Below, one piece after another: positions 1-10,133 of a stretch of 55,442 bases of DNA; within the stretch, counting starts at the first letter, position 1; the number at the start of each line of letters is the position of its first letter. The notes beneath the pieces are model-generated. The model was not told the DNA's origin. It saw only the letters and a program-made list of their open reading frames with translations, and did no database searches. This DNA comes from Methylophilaceae bacterium (lineage in GTDB: Bacteria; Pseudomonadota; Gammaproteobacteria; Burkholderiales; Methylophilaceae): contig JAABQZ010000002.1 of assembly GCA_011391175.1 (NCBI GenBank), positions 1 to 55,442 of the forward strand. Direction: 5' to 3'. The translations under genes and the position numbers were made by a program.

Positions 1-582
1 AAAGCTCAGCAGCGGCGAATCGCGCAACTGATCTTTGGCGGACGTGCCTTTATCGATATAGTCTTCGGCGTCACTGGCATAATTGGTAGGAAACTCCAGC
101 ACCACCAACCCTAAATTCGCACGCATGCCCATTTGCTCCGCAGCTTCAGCAGCGGCAAGTGGGTAAAAATACATATCGTTAAAAGTGGTAATACCGCCGC
201 TCAACATTTCTGCACAAGCTAACAACGTACCATCACGTACAAAACTCTGCGAAACCACCGCGTGCTCTGCAGGCCATATATGTTGCTCCAGCCAAGGCAT
301 GAGCGGTACATCATCGGCTAAGCCGCGCATCAAGCTCATTGCGGCGTGTGTATGCAAATTAATTAACCCTGGGATTAATACATGCTCACCTAATAAGATG
401 GTTTCCGCAGCTTGGTAATGTTGGCTGTCAGCAATTGGACAAATAGCAATGATGACGCCTGCTTGAATCACTACTGCATGGTTTTCTAATAAAACATTAC
501 TAGGGACAATAGGGTAAAGCCAGCGTGCGCTGATAATTAGATCAACATTAACTTCACCTTGTGTTGTGTGATTTTCAACCAT
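1..582 (-). CDS. TRZ/ATZ-family amidohydrolase (MTA/SAH deaminase-like), partial, truncated by window edge
   Basis: Minus-strand translation from ATG at 582: MVENHTTQGEVNVDLIISARWLYPIVPSNVLLENHAVVIQ...IPGLINLHTHAAMSLMRGLADDVPLMPWLEQHIWPAEHAVV; metal-binding HTHAAM motif. Reading frame open to window start. Confidence 0.85.
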   Translation of the reverse strand, partial: MVENHTTQGEVNVDLIISARWLYPIVPSNVLLENHAVVIQAGVIIAICPIADSQHYQAAETILLGEHVLIPGLINLHTHAAMSLMRGLADDVPLMPWLEQHIWPAEHAVVSQSFVRDGTLLACAEMLSGGITTFNDMYFYPLAAAEAAEQMGMRANLGLVVLEFPTNYASDAEDYIDKGTSAKDQLRDSPLLSF

Positions 583-630
583 GTGTTTATTATAGCGGCT
601 TAAGCAGTCCATTCTAAATCGCAAACAATA

Positions 631-656
631 AAAAACCCCGCAATGCGGGGTTTTTT
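631..656 (-). terminator. Rho-independent terminator downstream of the OmpA-family gene (bidirectional hairpin)
   Basis: aaaaaccccgcaatgcggggtttttt: perfect CCCCGCA/TGCGGGG stem with flanking A/T runs. Confidence 0.85.
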
Positions 657-683
657 AAACTACTAATTACTTAATGCTGTTAC

Positions 684-1775
684 CTAGTTACAACCTGTTT
701 CTTTTTGACCTTCGGCTTGAATTGTTACACGACGGTTTGGTTGTAAACACTCAATCAATTTTTTAGTTGCTTTGTTACCAGTACACTGCACCACTGGCTC
801 TGACTCACCTTTACCAACTGCTTCGATAATAGATGGATCAACACCTTGCGCAGCTAAGTAATCTTTTACTAAGTTAGCACGGCGCTCAGAAAGTTTTTGG
901 TTGTAAGCGTCAGAACCGATACGATCGGTGTGACCAGTAACAATCACTGCTTTCAATTCAGGATTTGCCTTAATTTTAGCAGCAGCCTCATTTAGAGCAT
1001 CTTTACCCTCATCACTAATGTTAGCCTTGTCAAAACCAAATAGTTTTTCAGCGCCCACAGTGATAGTGTCCATTTGAGGTGTACATTTCACTGGTTCTGG
1101 CGCCGGAGCTGGCTCAGGCATTGGCTCTGGAGCTGCTGCGATTGGTGCTGGCTCTGGAGCTGCTTCAGCCACTACTGGCGCTGGTGCGCCAAAACGGAAG
1201 ATACCGCCCACGTTGAATAATGTGTTGCCGATAGTTTCATCCGCATCTACTGTTCTTGCTGCATTCTGAGCTTCAGCTTTGCTCCATTGATGACGTAAGT
1301 CTGCTTGCAAACCAAAAGTATCATTGAAAAGGTATTGTGCACCCAAGCCCAAACCTGCTAACCATGATGTTTTCTTTTTGTCTGTTAAGCCCAAACCACT
1401 GTAGTCTACGTCGTTACGTGCTGCGCCTATACCAGCCAGTAAAAATGGACGGAATTTATCACGACTAAACATATATAAAGCGTCTAATCCTAACGTAGTT
1501 TGTTTGTATTTGCCACCTGCGCCAGCAATACCGGTGTCTTCATCGGCACGGTTGTAGCCTAGACGGCCTTGTAAATCCCAGCTTGGTGAAAGTTCTTTAC
1601 CAATACTGATAAAACCACCAGCACCATTGTCAGCTTCTAAATCGCTATCCGTATTCATATAGCTAACGCCTGGTACTGCATACCAAGCGCCGCGAAACAT
1701 ATCTTCAGCAGACGCTGTAATTGCAGTTAGGCCTAAAGTTGCCGCTACTGCTAAACTAACTAATTTCTTATTCAT
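684..1775 (-). CDS. OmpA-family outer membrane protein (beta-barrel, Pro/Ala/Glu linker, OmpA/MotB peptidoglycan-binding domain)
   Basis: Signal peptide MNKKLVSLAVAATLGLTAITASA; C-terminal VIVTGHTDRIGSDAYNQKLSERRANLVKDYL motif. Listed ORF begins at 1835 but the signal-peptide Met is at 1775. Confidence 0.9.
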   Translation of the reverse strand: MNKKLVSLAVAATLGLTAITASAEDMFRGAWYAVPGVSYMNTDSDLEADNGAGGFISIGKELSPSWDLQGRLGYNRADEDTGIAGAGGKYKQTTLGLDALYMFSRDKFRPFLLAGIGAARNDVDYSGLGLTDKKKTSWLAGLGLGAQYLFNDTFGLQADLRHQWSKAEAQNAARTVDADETIGNTLFNVGGIFRFGAPAPVVAEAAPEPAPIAAAPEPMPEPAPAPEPVKCTPQMDTITVGAEKLFGFDKANISDEGKDALNEAAAKIKANPELKAVIVTGHTDRIGSDAYNQKLSERRANLVKDYLAAQGVDPSIIEAVGKGESEPVVQCTGNKATKKLIECLQPNRRVTIQAEGQKETGCN

Positions 1776-1850
1776 TATTAAACTCCTTGTTTTAAATCGT
1801 AAACAAACCATTACTGCTAAAATCTTAGCCTTCACTATACTAAATCTGCA

Positions 1851-2579
1851 TTAAGTATGCAACGCTAAACCTAGGATTAATTGCGCTTTTGTGCTATTTC
1901 TGTTGCCATTACGCAACATACCTATCACCTCATGCACCTTTGCCTGACTGAGGGCAGACTTTCGCTGCGAACTATCACAGACGCCGCCTCTAAAACCAAT
2001 GTATATTGGATTGGTTTCGACAAGCTGATCTATATGTTGTGGTTGTAATGAGCCAGCCAAACCAGACTTTAATTGATATTGGTGACATTGCTGTGTAAAA
2101 AAATGTAAAGCCTGTTGATGTTGTACCTGTAACAAGTTTTTATGCTTATTTTTAGTATCTAACATCGCACCATAAACACCTGCATTTTTGAGTGCTGGCA
2201 ATAAATTAAGATTAATTTCTTCGTCTGCAAAAAAAACGACGACTATTTTTACCCCTGCTTTGGTTAACTGGGTAATTGCATCATAAAAATTGGCTTGGTA
2301 AAAAAAAGCAGATACCGCAACTTTAACAATATCCACTCCCGCATTAGCCCGTAATTGAATATCTGCCACTAGCTCATCTATATTGGTGTGTAGCTCGCCC
2401 ACTGTGGCGCTAATTAGGCTGTGGCCATAGACTAGTCGCACGATTTTTCGTGTTAAAACTAAATCTAGCGCGCCAAGTGCTCCCAGATTTGGGTCTTTTA
2501 GGTCAATAATATCAACGCTGGCCTCAAGCGCAATCTTGGCTTCTTCAATATTTTTTACACTAATGAGTAGTTGCGTCAT
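1851..2579 (-). CDS. mfnB: (5-formylfuran-3-yl)methyl phosphate synthase (DUF556), methanofuran-type cofactor biosynthesis
   Basis: MTQLLISVKNIEEAKIALEASVDIIDLKDPNLGALGA: characteristic MfnB N-terminus. Confidence 0.85.
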   Translation of the reverse strand: MTQLLISVKNIEEAKIALEASVDIIDLKDPNLGALGALDLVLTRKIVRLVYGHSLISATVGELHTNIDELVADIQLRANAGVDIVKVAVSAFFYQANFYDAITQLTKAGVKIVVVFFADEEINLNLLPALKNAGVYGAMLDTKNKHKNLLQVQHQQALHFFTQQCHQYQLKSGLAGSLQPQHIDQLVETNPIYIGFRGGVCDSSQRKSALSQAKVHEVIGMLRNGNRNSTKAQLILGLALHT

Positions 2580-2600
2580 ACTTTTTGGTAGTTGTAAAAA

Positions 2601-3155
2601 TTAATTAGCATAAAAATCGTCTATTTTTTGAGTCAGCCATCCCCACGCTTCAAGCTCGCGCTCACCCGCCGTTTTATCAATGGCGATTTGCAAGTACTGT
2701 ATTTCACCTTCAATTTTTTCGCGTGGCAACAAGTGTAAACGGCTTACTAATACGGCTAGCTCAATGACTGCAGCTTGCGCGCGATTAAACCCTGCGAAAG
2801 GTTGATGATTAAATTCGGCTATTTTTTTCATTAATAACTGGGGACGCGTCGCATCATCGCGTATTTCCACCAGTTCCAATTCAACGTGTGCCAAACAATC
2901 CTCCAGCCTGCCAGCTATGATTTTATCAGCTTGTATCAACTGCCATGGTTGCCTGTTTGTTAGCGCGCCAGCAAACACTCGCACATCATCTGTTAAGTTC
3001 ATTACGGCACATTTGGTGGCGAGAATATTGTCCAACGTCGTTGATGGTTTATAAGGCGAAATGACAGTAAAATCACCATCATACTTCACGCCAAACGGCG
3101 TTACATGCGGCACACCCGTCAAACTGATGGTTGAAATAATTGTTTCAATAATCAT
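2601..3155 (-). CDS. DUF447-family protein (predicted flavin-type split barrel), H4MPT-linked C1 gene set
   Basis: MIIETIISTISLTGVPHVTPFGVKYDGDFTVISPYKPSTTLDNI; DUF447-like and located within the C1 cluster. Confidence 0.75.
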   Translation of the reverse strand: MIIETIISTISLTGVPHVTPFGVKYDGDFTVISPYKPSTTLDNILATKCAVMNLTDDVRVFAGALTNRQPWQLIQADKIIAGRLEDCLAHVELELVEIRDDATRPQLLMKKIAEFNHQPFAGFNRAQAAVIELAVLVSRLHLLPREKIEGEIQYLQIAIDKTAGERELEAWGWLTQKIDDFYAN

Positions 3156-3184
3156 GGCTTCATGTCTTTAATTCTTGCCTTTAA

Positions 3185-4597
3185 TTATTGGTCTTTCTGC
3201 TTGGCTTGCTTTTCTTTTAAAGAAGCCTCGCGATGACTTTTTCTATCATCTTTGTTTTGTTCAGTTACCAAACCCCAACTGAGCCCTTCATCTTGCACAT
3301 AGCGCTTGCCAAGTTGATGCGCAATCTGTGCTCTTGCTAGCTCCACACCCAAATAAAACGCATGGCTAGCATCATTTTGCACGCCCAAATTGGGGTAAAA
3401 CGCAAACGGGTCGATATCAATTTGCAAGCCATCACGGTTAAACACATGCACACCAGCCTCACTCACCATGATGCGGAAACTGGGGTCTTTGATTTGCGCA
3501 GAAATTTCCACAATTTCATCCGCTTTATAGGGAAATGGTCGCCGGTCATGTAGGCCATTCAATGCAGTAGAATAACCACGCGGCAATCGACTATCGCGTT
3601 TGGCAGCATGCATCACGCGCCGCGCAATGTCGGCCTCGACAATCGCATTCACTGCGTGTGGGCTGACAGACGTCGCCAAAACGGCATTGATATCCAGTTC
3701 GCTAATCATGCCAAACAGCATGGCATTGATGCCTGTGGTGTCGGCATCAGTAAGCTCCGTCAGGTTACCAATGCCCATCATGATTTGGATATTTGGGTAT
3801 TTTTTGCGTAGTTTGTGATAGCGCACAATCGAGTCTGTCAGTCCAAAATGAATGGGGTCTAAGATTGCATCTGCAATAAACGGTTTGTTATTTTTAAGGC
3901 AAGCTTCGATTGCTTTATATAGCGAAGCCATATGACCGGGACTACTAGGAATCAATACCGGCGTACTTTCTACAGCATCGGCAATCCACAGTGTTTTTTC
4001 GGTGAGGCTTAACAAGTAATCAGCGCCCGCCCTGCCCGCCAGTAACAGTTCGTCGCTATTCATGCTGTCCACGCTCACCTTAAAACCAGCTTGCTTTAAG
4101 GATTTAATGGTGTCAGCCAAATGGGTGAATGGCTTATTCGGCAAGCAACCCAAGTCAATCACATTGGCGCCTTGCGCCTTGAATTGATTGGCTTTAGCAA
4201 CAATCTCGTCCACCGTTAAATCGGGTGCGTTCACAATCTCGGCAAAAATCTGGCAGCTATATTGGCTTAAATCGGGTGCAATGCCTTGTTGGCCAAAATA
4301 CTGTGGTAAATCTTTTAAATCCTCTGGACCGCGCTCAGCCGGGATGCCGTATTGGCGGTGCAATTGGCTTAAATCACCTTGGCAAAGGCCTGGCAAAATC
4401 ATCTTGTTAGCCTCGCCGGTACTTTTTAGGCGGCGCACGATCATTTCTGGCGTCATCAGTGCGGCTACAGAAACACCAATCTGTTCTACACGATAATTAA
4501 ATGGGGGGGTTTTTGGATTAGCCACAACTTCAGACAACACTTTGTTTAGGCTTTTTTCGGCCAACTTACCCGTTAAAAAAAGAAGTTTGTCAGACAT
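3185..4597 (-). CDS. Dihydropteroate-synthase-like protein (DUF6513 type), tetrahydromethanopterin-linked
   Basis: 470 aa; central DHPS-like stretch GANVIDLGCLPNKPFTHLADTIKSLKQAGFKVSVDSMNSDELLLAGRAGADYLLSLTE; cluster context. Confidence 0.75.
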   Translation of the reverse strand: MSDKLLFLTGKLAEKSLNKVLSEVVANPKTPPFNYRVEQIGVSVAALMTPEMIVRRLKSTGEANKMILPGLCQGDLSQLHRQYGIPAERGPEDLKDLPQYFGQQGIAPDLSQYSCQIFAEIVNAPDLTVDEIVAKANQFKAQGANVIDLGCLPNKPFTHLADTIKSLKQAGFKVSVDSMNSDELLLAGRAGADYLLSLTEKTLWIADAVESTPVLIPSSPGHMASLYKAIEACLKNNKPFIADAILDPIHFGLTDSIVRYHKLRKKYPNIQIMMGIGNLTELTDADTTGINAMLFGMISELDINAVLATSVSPHAVNAIVEADIARRVMHAAKRDSRLPRGYSTALNGLHDRRPFPYKADEIVEISAQIKDPSFRIMVSEAGVHVFNRDGLQIDIDPFAFYPNLGVQNDASHAFYLGVELARAQIAHQLGKRYVQDEGLSWGLVTEQNKDDRKSHREASLKEKQAKQKDQ

Positions 4598-4622
4598 GAT
4601 TTTTTAGCATGGTTTTTAAGTA

Positions 4623-5195
4623 TCATTTTGGCATGTCTGCAAGCCGCATGGATATTGCCTGCTGGAGCATATGCATATCGCTCGCAATTAGAGTATGTTC
4701 AAAGGTGGCCAGTTTTGTCACGTTATCTAAATCAATTTGGCGTGGAAACACTTGCACCATGTTGTCACGTGGCGCTTCTGATTCAATAAAACCAGAGGTT
4801 AAAACTGGCACAGTATCGCAAGCAAATATAATGCTTGGCACCATTGTTTTTCCTGCTTGAGCATAAAGGTTAGTCACAAGGGAATCTGAAAATCCATAGG
4901 CCATTTTGGCGATTGTATTAGAAGTGGCAGGCGCAATCACCAGCGTGTGGTATTTGCCTGCGTAAAACAGTTCCACAGGTACGCTGCTGGCGGTTTTGTC
5001 TTGGTAAACTTTATGGCCAGTTGCGTCTAATTGTGCTTGAAAGCCGTATTGCTGGATAATTTCTGCTGCGGCACGGCTTAAAAAAATATCCACATGCCCT
5101 AAGTTTTTATCTTTGAGCGCTTGCAATATCGCGAGCGATTCGCGCAGGTAATGACCAGAACCTGTAATTGCCCAAGCAAGGCGCTGATTTTGCAT
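4623..5195 (-). CDS. Flavoprotein, dihydromethanopterin reductase (DmrB/DmrX)-like
   Basis: MQNQRLAWAITGSGHYLRESLAILQALKDKN...LVIAPATSNTIAKMAYGFSDSLVTNLYAQAGK...FACDTVPV: flavoprotein fold (UbiX/Dfp-like), C1 cluster context. Confidence 0.7.
   Translation of the reverse strand: MQNQRLAWAITGSGHYLRESLAILQALKDKNLGHVDIFLSRAAAEIIQQYGFQAQLDATGHKVYQDKTASSVPVELFYAGKYHTLVIAPATSNTIAKMAYGFSDSLVTNLYAQAGKTMVPSIIFACDTVPVLTSGFIESEAPRDNMVQVFPRQIDLDNVTKLATFEHTLIASDMHMLQQAISMRLADMPK
4633..4669. repeat. Palindromic repeat copy inside the 3' end of the DmrX-like gene
   Basis: CTGCAAGCCGCATGGATATTG: 21 contiguous bases identical to the reverse of the consensus; one palindrome arm degenerate. Confidence 0.75.
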
Positions 5196-5204
5196 TACTT
5201 TAAT

Positions 5205-6527
5205 CTATGCAAAAGGGTGCTCGATGACAATGGTCTCATCGCGCTCCGGCCCCGTCGATATAATCGCAATTGGCACACCACATAAAGCCTCAAGACGTTT
5301 GAGGTAATGCTGCGCAGCTTTTGGTAAGCCATCCCAAGTTTTTACACCAAACGTATTGTCATGCCAACCTGCAACTTTTTCGTAGATTGGCTTGCAACGC
5401 GCCACATCATCTGCGCCAATCGGCAACATATCCACTGTCTTGCCATCTAGCTCATAACCCGTGCAGATTTGCAGTTCATCAATGCCATCAAGTACATCTA
5501 GCTTGGTGATACACAAGCCTGTGAGGCCGTTAATACGCGCAGAACGACGTAACGCCGCCGCATCAAACCAACCGCACCTTCTTTTTCTTTTGGTGACAGT
5601 ACCAATTTCTTGGCCTTTAACCGACATTTGATTGCCAGGACAGCTTGCAGATTCAATATCTAACTCGCTAGGGAATGGTCCACCGCCCACGCGTGTGGTG
5701 TAAGCTTTGGTGATGCCCAGCACATAGTGCAGCATATTGGCGCCAACACCTGTACCCCCTGAGGCTTGACCTGCAATACAGTTGCTAGAAGTTACATAAG
5801 GGTAAGTACCATGATCGATATCCAGCAAGGTACCTTGTGCGCCTTCGAATAATAGGTTTTCGCCACGCGCATTTGCTGCGTACAACTCGGCAGAAATATC
5901 TGAAATAAGCGGCTTAAGTGCCACTGCATGCTGCATGCTGGCATCATATTGTCGATTAAAATCAACGGGTTGTGCGTCAAGATAATTAGTTAAAACAAAA
6001 TTGTGATAGTCCATCACTTCGCGCAATTTATCGGCAAAGCGTTCTGGATAGAATAAATCGTAAACCCTTAAAGCGCGACGGGCGACTTTGTCTTCATAAG
6101 TCGGGCCAATGCCTTTGCCAGTGGTGCCAATTTTTACAGCACGTTTCGCTTCACGCGCGGTGTCTAAAGCCACGTGGTGGCTTAATATCAGTGGGCAGCC
6201 AGGGCTGACTTTTAAGCGGCTTTTTACTTCCAAACCACCCTTTTCTAGACTTTCAATTTCGCTGAGCAAATGCGCAGCATCAAGCACCACGCCGTTGCCG
6301 ATATAGCAATTAACGCCGCTGCGCACAATACCAGAAGGAACTAGGTTAAGCTTGTACACTTTTTGCGCCGCGCCTTGACCAACGACCAGCGTATGACCTG
6401 CATTATGACCACCCTGAAAGCGCACTACACCTTGGGCGTGGTCAGTGAGCCAGTCGACAATTTTACCTTTGCCTTCATCGCCCCATTGCGTGCCAATAAC
6501 AACAACATTTTTTGCTACTTTATTCAT
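5205..6527 (-). CDS. purA: Adenylosuccinate synthetase
   Basis: [41 protein letters not shown] motif. Confidence 0.97.
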   Translation of the reverse strand: MNKVAKNVVVIGTQWGDEGKGKIVDWLTDHAQGVVRFQGGHNAGHTLVVGQGAAQKVYKLNLVPSGIVRSGVNCYIGNGVVLDAAHLLSEIESLEKGGLEVKSRLKVSPGCPLILSHHVALDTAREAKRAVKIGTTGKGIGPTYEDKVARRALRVYDLFYPERFADKLREVMDYHNFVLTNYLDAQPVDFNRQYDASMQHAVALKPLISDISAELYAANARGENLLFEGAQGTLLDIDHGTYPYVTSSNCIAGQASGGTGVGANMLHYVLGITKAYTTRVGGGPFPSELDIESASCPGNQMSVKGQEIGTVTKRKRRCGWFDAAALRRSARINGLTGLCITKLDVLDGIDELQICTGYELDGKTVDMLPIGADDVARCKPIYEKVAGWHDNTFGVKTWDGLPKAAQHYLKRLEALCGVPIAIISTGPERDETIVIEHPFA

Positions 6528-6546
6528 AAGTTCTAGACTTTTATAA

Positions 6547-7713
6547 TTAATGTTTTAATGCTTCTATGCGCCACTCACCATCGCGCATCACCAGCGCACT
6601 ATCGCAATTTAGCTCCACAGCACTAACTTGCGTGTGTGGCAATACTTGAATCACCACCAAACCTTCGGCACGCAACGCTTCTATCTTAGCCAATAATGTT
6701 GGATTGTTATCCTCTGGTGCAAGGATAGTTTTCGGTAGATGCGCAGGCGGTAGCGTAGCCACAATGCCTCGTAAATCAACACTAAAACCTGTGGCGGGTC
6801 GCGCGCGACCAAATGCAACACCGACTTCATCATAACGCCCGCCCAGTGCCACTGGCCCTGTGTAGCCTTGAGCATAGGCGGCAAACACAATGCCACTATG
6901 ATAGTGATAACCGCGGAGCTCACCCAAATCAAACGAGACTTGCACGTTTAAATCGCTCAATTTGTTGGCTACAGCGCTTAAATTTGCCAGTGCCTGAGTA
7001 ATTTCTGGCAATTTTGGCAAGGTTTTTAAGGCCAAATCTAACACGCTGATATCGCCATTTAACTCAGTTAAACTAAGCAAAGCTTGCTGAAGAGTTAGAT
7101 CTAATTCTTTTGCCAAGCTGGCCACAGCAGCTTTATCTTTGCTTTGCAAAGCGCCATATAAAGCTTGTTCTAAGTCAGCATCAATATTGCCAGCTTTTAC
7201 CAGACTTTCAAAAATCGCGACGTGACTGAAATCGATGTGTATTTTTTCCAGGCCTAGCAATTGCAGGGCTTTAATCATCAAGCGTTGAATCTCAACATCA
7301 CTTTCGATACCCGCGTGGCCAAATAGCTCGGCGCCTATTTGCAAGGGCTCTCTCGTGCGCGCAAGACCATCTGGCTTAGTACGTAATACGGTCCCCGCAT
7401 AACATAGCCTGCAAACACCCTTCAAATTCAGCATATGCGCATCAATGCGTGCCGCTTGTGGTGTCATGTCAGCACGAATACCCATAAGGCGACCAGTGAG
7501 CTGATCCACCACTTTGAAAGTGGCTAAATCTAAATCGTGCCCAGTGCCAGTAATAAGTGATTCCATATATTCCAAAGTGGGTGGAATTACATATTGATAG
7601 CCATGCACTTTAAATAAATCAAGCAAATGACGGCGCAGTTGCTCTATACGCGCCGCCTCAGTGGGCAACACATCTTCAATGAATTCGGGGAGTAACCAGT
7701 TACGCATAACCAT
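6547..7713 (-). CDS. hisZ: ATP phosphoribosyltransferase regulatory subunit (HisRS-like)
   Basis: [30 protein letters not shown]...HisRS-like without anticodon domain; next to purA. Confidence 0.92.
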   Translation of the reverse strand: MVMRNWLLPEFIEDVLPTEAARIEQLRRHLLDLFKVHGYQYVIPPTLEYMESLITGTGHDLDLATFKVVDQLTGRLMGIRADMTPQAARIDAHMLNLKGVCRLCYAGTVLRTKPDGLARTREPLQIGAELFGHAGIESDVEIQRLMIKALQLLGLEKIHIDFSHVAIFESLVKAGNIDADLEQALYGALQSKDKAAVASLAKELDLTLQQALLSLTELNGDISVLDLALKTLPKLPEITQALANLSAVANKLSDLNVQVSFDLGELRGYHYHSGIVFAAYAQGYTGPVALGGRYDEVGVAFGRARPATGFSVDLRGIVATLPPAHLPKTILAPEDNNPTLLAKIEALRAEGLVVIQVLPHTQVSAVELNCDSALVMRDGEWRIEALKH

Positions 7714-7763
7714 TATTATACTAGCAAAAGTGGTAAATCCAGCGTTCGAGCTAGTGACTTAGG

Positions 7764-7946
7764 CTAGCGACTTAATAGGATGAGCAATAAACCAGCAATA
7801 ATGGAGACGATGCCAACAAAACGTAATTGACCATCTTTGAGTTCTATCATGCGCTTAAAAGTTTCGCGCCACGCTTGTGGTGCAATAAATGGCAGCAAAC
7901 CCTCTAAAACCAACATTAAGCCCAGCGCAATCAGCAGCGTATTCAA
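7764..7946 (-). CDS. DUF2065 family inner-membrane protein
   Basis: 60 aa MNTLLIALGLMLVLEGLLPFIAPQAWRETFKRMIELKDGQLRFVGIVSIIAGLLLI; conserved neighbour of hflC. Confidence 0.85.
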   Translation of the reverse strand: MNTLLIALGLMLVLEGLLPFIAPQAWRETFKRMIELKDGQLRFVGIVSIIAGLLLILLSR

Positions 7947-7970
7947 ATAGCCCTCATCTTATCATTGGGC

Positions 7971-8843
7971 TTATTTACCAGCACCACGCATGTATTTAAA
8001 GAATTCTGAGCTTGGGTCTAATACCATCACGTCAGATTTACTTTTAAAGCTATTTTTGTAGGCTTCTTGGCTGCGGTAAAACGCATAAAACTCTGGATTT
8101 TTACCATAAGCGCTTGAGTAAATTTCTGCCGCTTTGGCATCACCTTCACCTTTCATTTTTTGCGCATCGCGGAAAGCCTCCGCAATAATCACTTCGCGTT
8201 GTTTATCAGCATCAGCACGAATTTTCTCAGAAGCAGCAGAACCTTCAGAACGCAATTGGTTAGCGATACGCTTACGCTCTGCAATCATACGGTCATACAC
8301 TGATTTCGAAATATCTTCAGAATAGTCCACTCGTTTCAAGCGTACGTCCACCACCTGGATACCGATTTGGCGCGCCTCTTTATCGGCACGTATTTTCATA
8401 TTTTGCATAATGGCACCACGCTCGCCAGCAATTACCTCACGCACGGTACGTTTACCAAACTCATCGCGCAGCCCCGCGTTCACTACTTGCGATAACCTGT
8501 CTTCTGCCGCAGCTTCGCCGCCCTCTTTGACTGAAACATAATATTTAGCAGGATCAATAATGCGCCATTTCACAAATGAATCTACAGTCATGGTTTTATT
8601 TTCGCTTGTCACAATCTCTGCTGGCTGCTCCCAATCTAGCGTCACAATACGTTTTTCAAAATATTTTAAGTCGTCCAGCAAAGGCACTTTAAAATACAGG
8701 CCAGGCTCTTTTTTAACCGAAACTAACTCACCCAACCTAAACACCAAGGCATATTCACGCTGGTCGACAATGAACAAAGACATCGTCAGAAGCATTAAAG
8801 CAACCAACAGTCCAATTAAAGCTGTTCCAATACTTTTCATCAT
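7971..8843 (-). CDS. hflC: Protease modulator HflC (SPFH/stomatin family)
   Basis: FIVDQREYALVFRLGELVSVKKEPGLYFKVPLLD; SPFH domain; hflX-hflK-hflC order. Confidence 0.95.
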   Translation of the reverse strand: MMKSIGTALIGLLVALMLLTMSLFIVDQREYALVFRLGELVSVKKEPGLYFKVPLLDDLKYFEKRIVTLDWEQPAEIVTSENKTMTVDSFVKWRIIDPAKYYVSVKEGGEAAAEDRLSQVVNAGLRDEFGKRTVREVIAGERGAIMQNMKIRADKEARQIGIQVVDVRLKRVDYSEDISKSVYDRMIAERKRIANQLRSEGSAASEKIRADADKQREVIIAEAFRDAQKMKGEGDAKAAEIYSSAYGKNPEFYAFYRSQEAYKNSFKSKSDVMVLDPSSEFFKYMRGAGK

Positions 8844-8890
8844 TTCTCTACCTTTATTTCTTATTTAGATATCACGCTTAAATATTACTT

Positions 8891-10099
8891 CTAGCGATCG
8901 CGCGATAAGCTACGCGTATCTTCAATTGACGCTTCTTCTTCTCTCGCAGCGCTAGCTGCTGCCGCAGAAGCTGCGCCAATATTGGTGCTACGGGTTTGTT
9001 CCATCAGCTTATCCAGCGGTAAATAGAGCATACTGTTACCGCCTTTTTGGTCGACGATAATTTTGCTGGTGTTCGACATAATTTGTTCTTGTGCGTCTAA
9101 ATATAAACGTTGGCGAGTGACTTCTGGCGCTTTGTTGTATTGCGTTAAAATTTGCTCAAAGCGGCTAGCATTACCAGTCGCCTCGCTTTCTACTTTTAGC
9201 TTATAACCCGCCGCCTCTGCCGCTAGGCGAGATGCGTTACCGCGTGCTTTAGGAATTACATCATTGGCATAAGCTTGGCCTAAGTTAATTTGCCTCTGGT
9301 AATCTTGGTTGGCGCGGTTAACATCGTCAAACGCCTCTTTTACCTGTTCTGGCGCTGCGCCTTTTTGTCTAGAAACACTGGTAATGAGTATGCCCGTGTT
9401 ATAGCTATCTAAAATGGCTTGCATGCGAGCAGAGGTGTCTGGTAAGCCCTTTTGTAGCAAATCATCCAGTTTGCTTTTACCCACGATTTCACGAATCGCC
9501 GTTTCAGCTGCCGACATCACCGATTTATCTGTATCACGATTATTAAAAATAAAGTCTTTAGCGCTTTTAAGTTTGTACTGCACGGCCACTTGCATATCGA
9601 TGATATTTTCATCTTCGGTCAACATCAACGCTTCCCTAGGCACTTTGGTTTTGCTAGCAGCGCCTTCACTGCTACTGCGATAGCCCACTTCCAGACGACG
9701 CACTTGTTCCATATTCACCACGGTCACCGATTCAATCGGGAATGGCCAATGCCAGCGGGGACCGGGTTCAGTGTTGGTCGTGTATTTCCCAAAACGCTGC
9801 ACAACGCCAACAGAACCTTGGTCAACAATATAAAAGCCTGTCGCCAACCAAATGACCACAATAATGGCCAGAATTGGTGCGATTGGCACATTAAAGTCTT
9901 TATTATCGGCAGGCTGTTGATTACTATTAAAGCCACCTGAGCCTTTACTCTTGCCAAAAAGGTTGTTAATTTTTTGGCTTAAATCGCGCAATACCTGGTC
10001 TAAATCGGGCGGGCCTTCATTGTTTTTTTGGCCAAAGCCTGGGAATTTAATTCCTAGAAATTTAAACTCAGGCAATCTAATCTGAGGTATTTTAATCAT
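8891..10099 (-). CDS. hflK: FtsH protease activity modulator HflK
   Basis: GPPDLDQVLRDLSQKINNLFG...GFYIVDQGSVGVVQRFGKYTTNTEPGPRWHWPFPIE. Confidence 0.95.
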   Translation of the reverse strand: MIKIPQIRLPEFKFLGIKFPGFGQKNNEGPPDLDQVLRDLSQKINNLFGKSKGSGGFNSNQQPADNKDFNVPIAPILAIIVVIWLATGFYIVDQGSVGVVQRFGKYTTNTEPGPRWHWPFPIESVTVVNMEQVRRLEVGYRSSSEGAASKTKVPREALMLTEDENIIDMQVAVQYKLKSAKDFIFNNRDTDKSVMSAAETAIREIVGKSKLDDLLQKGLPDTSARMQAILDSYNTGILITSVSRQKGAAPEQVKEAFDDVNRANQDYQRQINLGQAYANDVIPKARGNASRLAAEAAGYKLKVESEATGNASRFEQILTQYNKAPEVTRQRLYLDAQEQIMSNTSKIIVDQKGGNSMLYLPLDKLMEQTRSTNIGAASAAAASAAREEEASIEDTRSLSRDR

Positions 10100-10133
10100 T
10101 CAAAAACTCCGAACTAATTTTTTAATATACATT

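Noticed and set aside
261-300. GCTCTGCAGGCC...TTGCTCCAG in the amidohydrolase gene
   Set aside because: Only one arm fits; the region encodes a conserved IWPAE motif of the enzyme family.
3362-4496. Numerous plus-strand ORFs (60-102 aa) opposite the DHPS-like gene, and similar antisense ORFs across the window
   Set aside because: They are shadow frames of well-supported genes, with no recognisable domains or coding signals.
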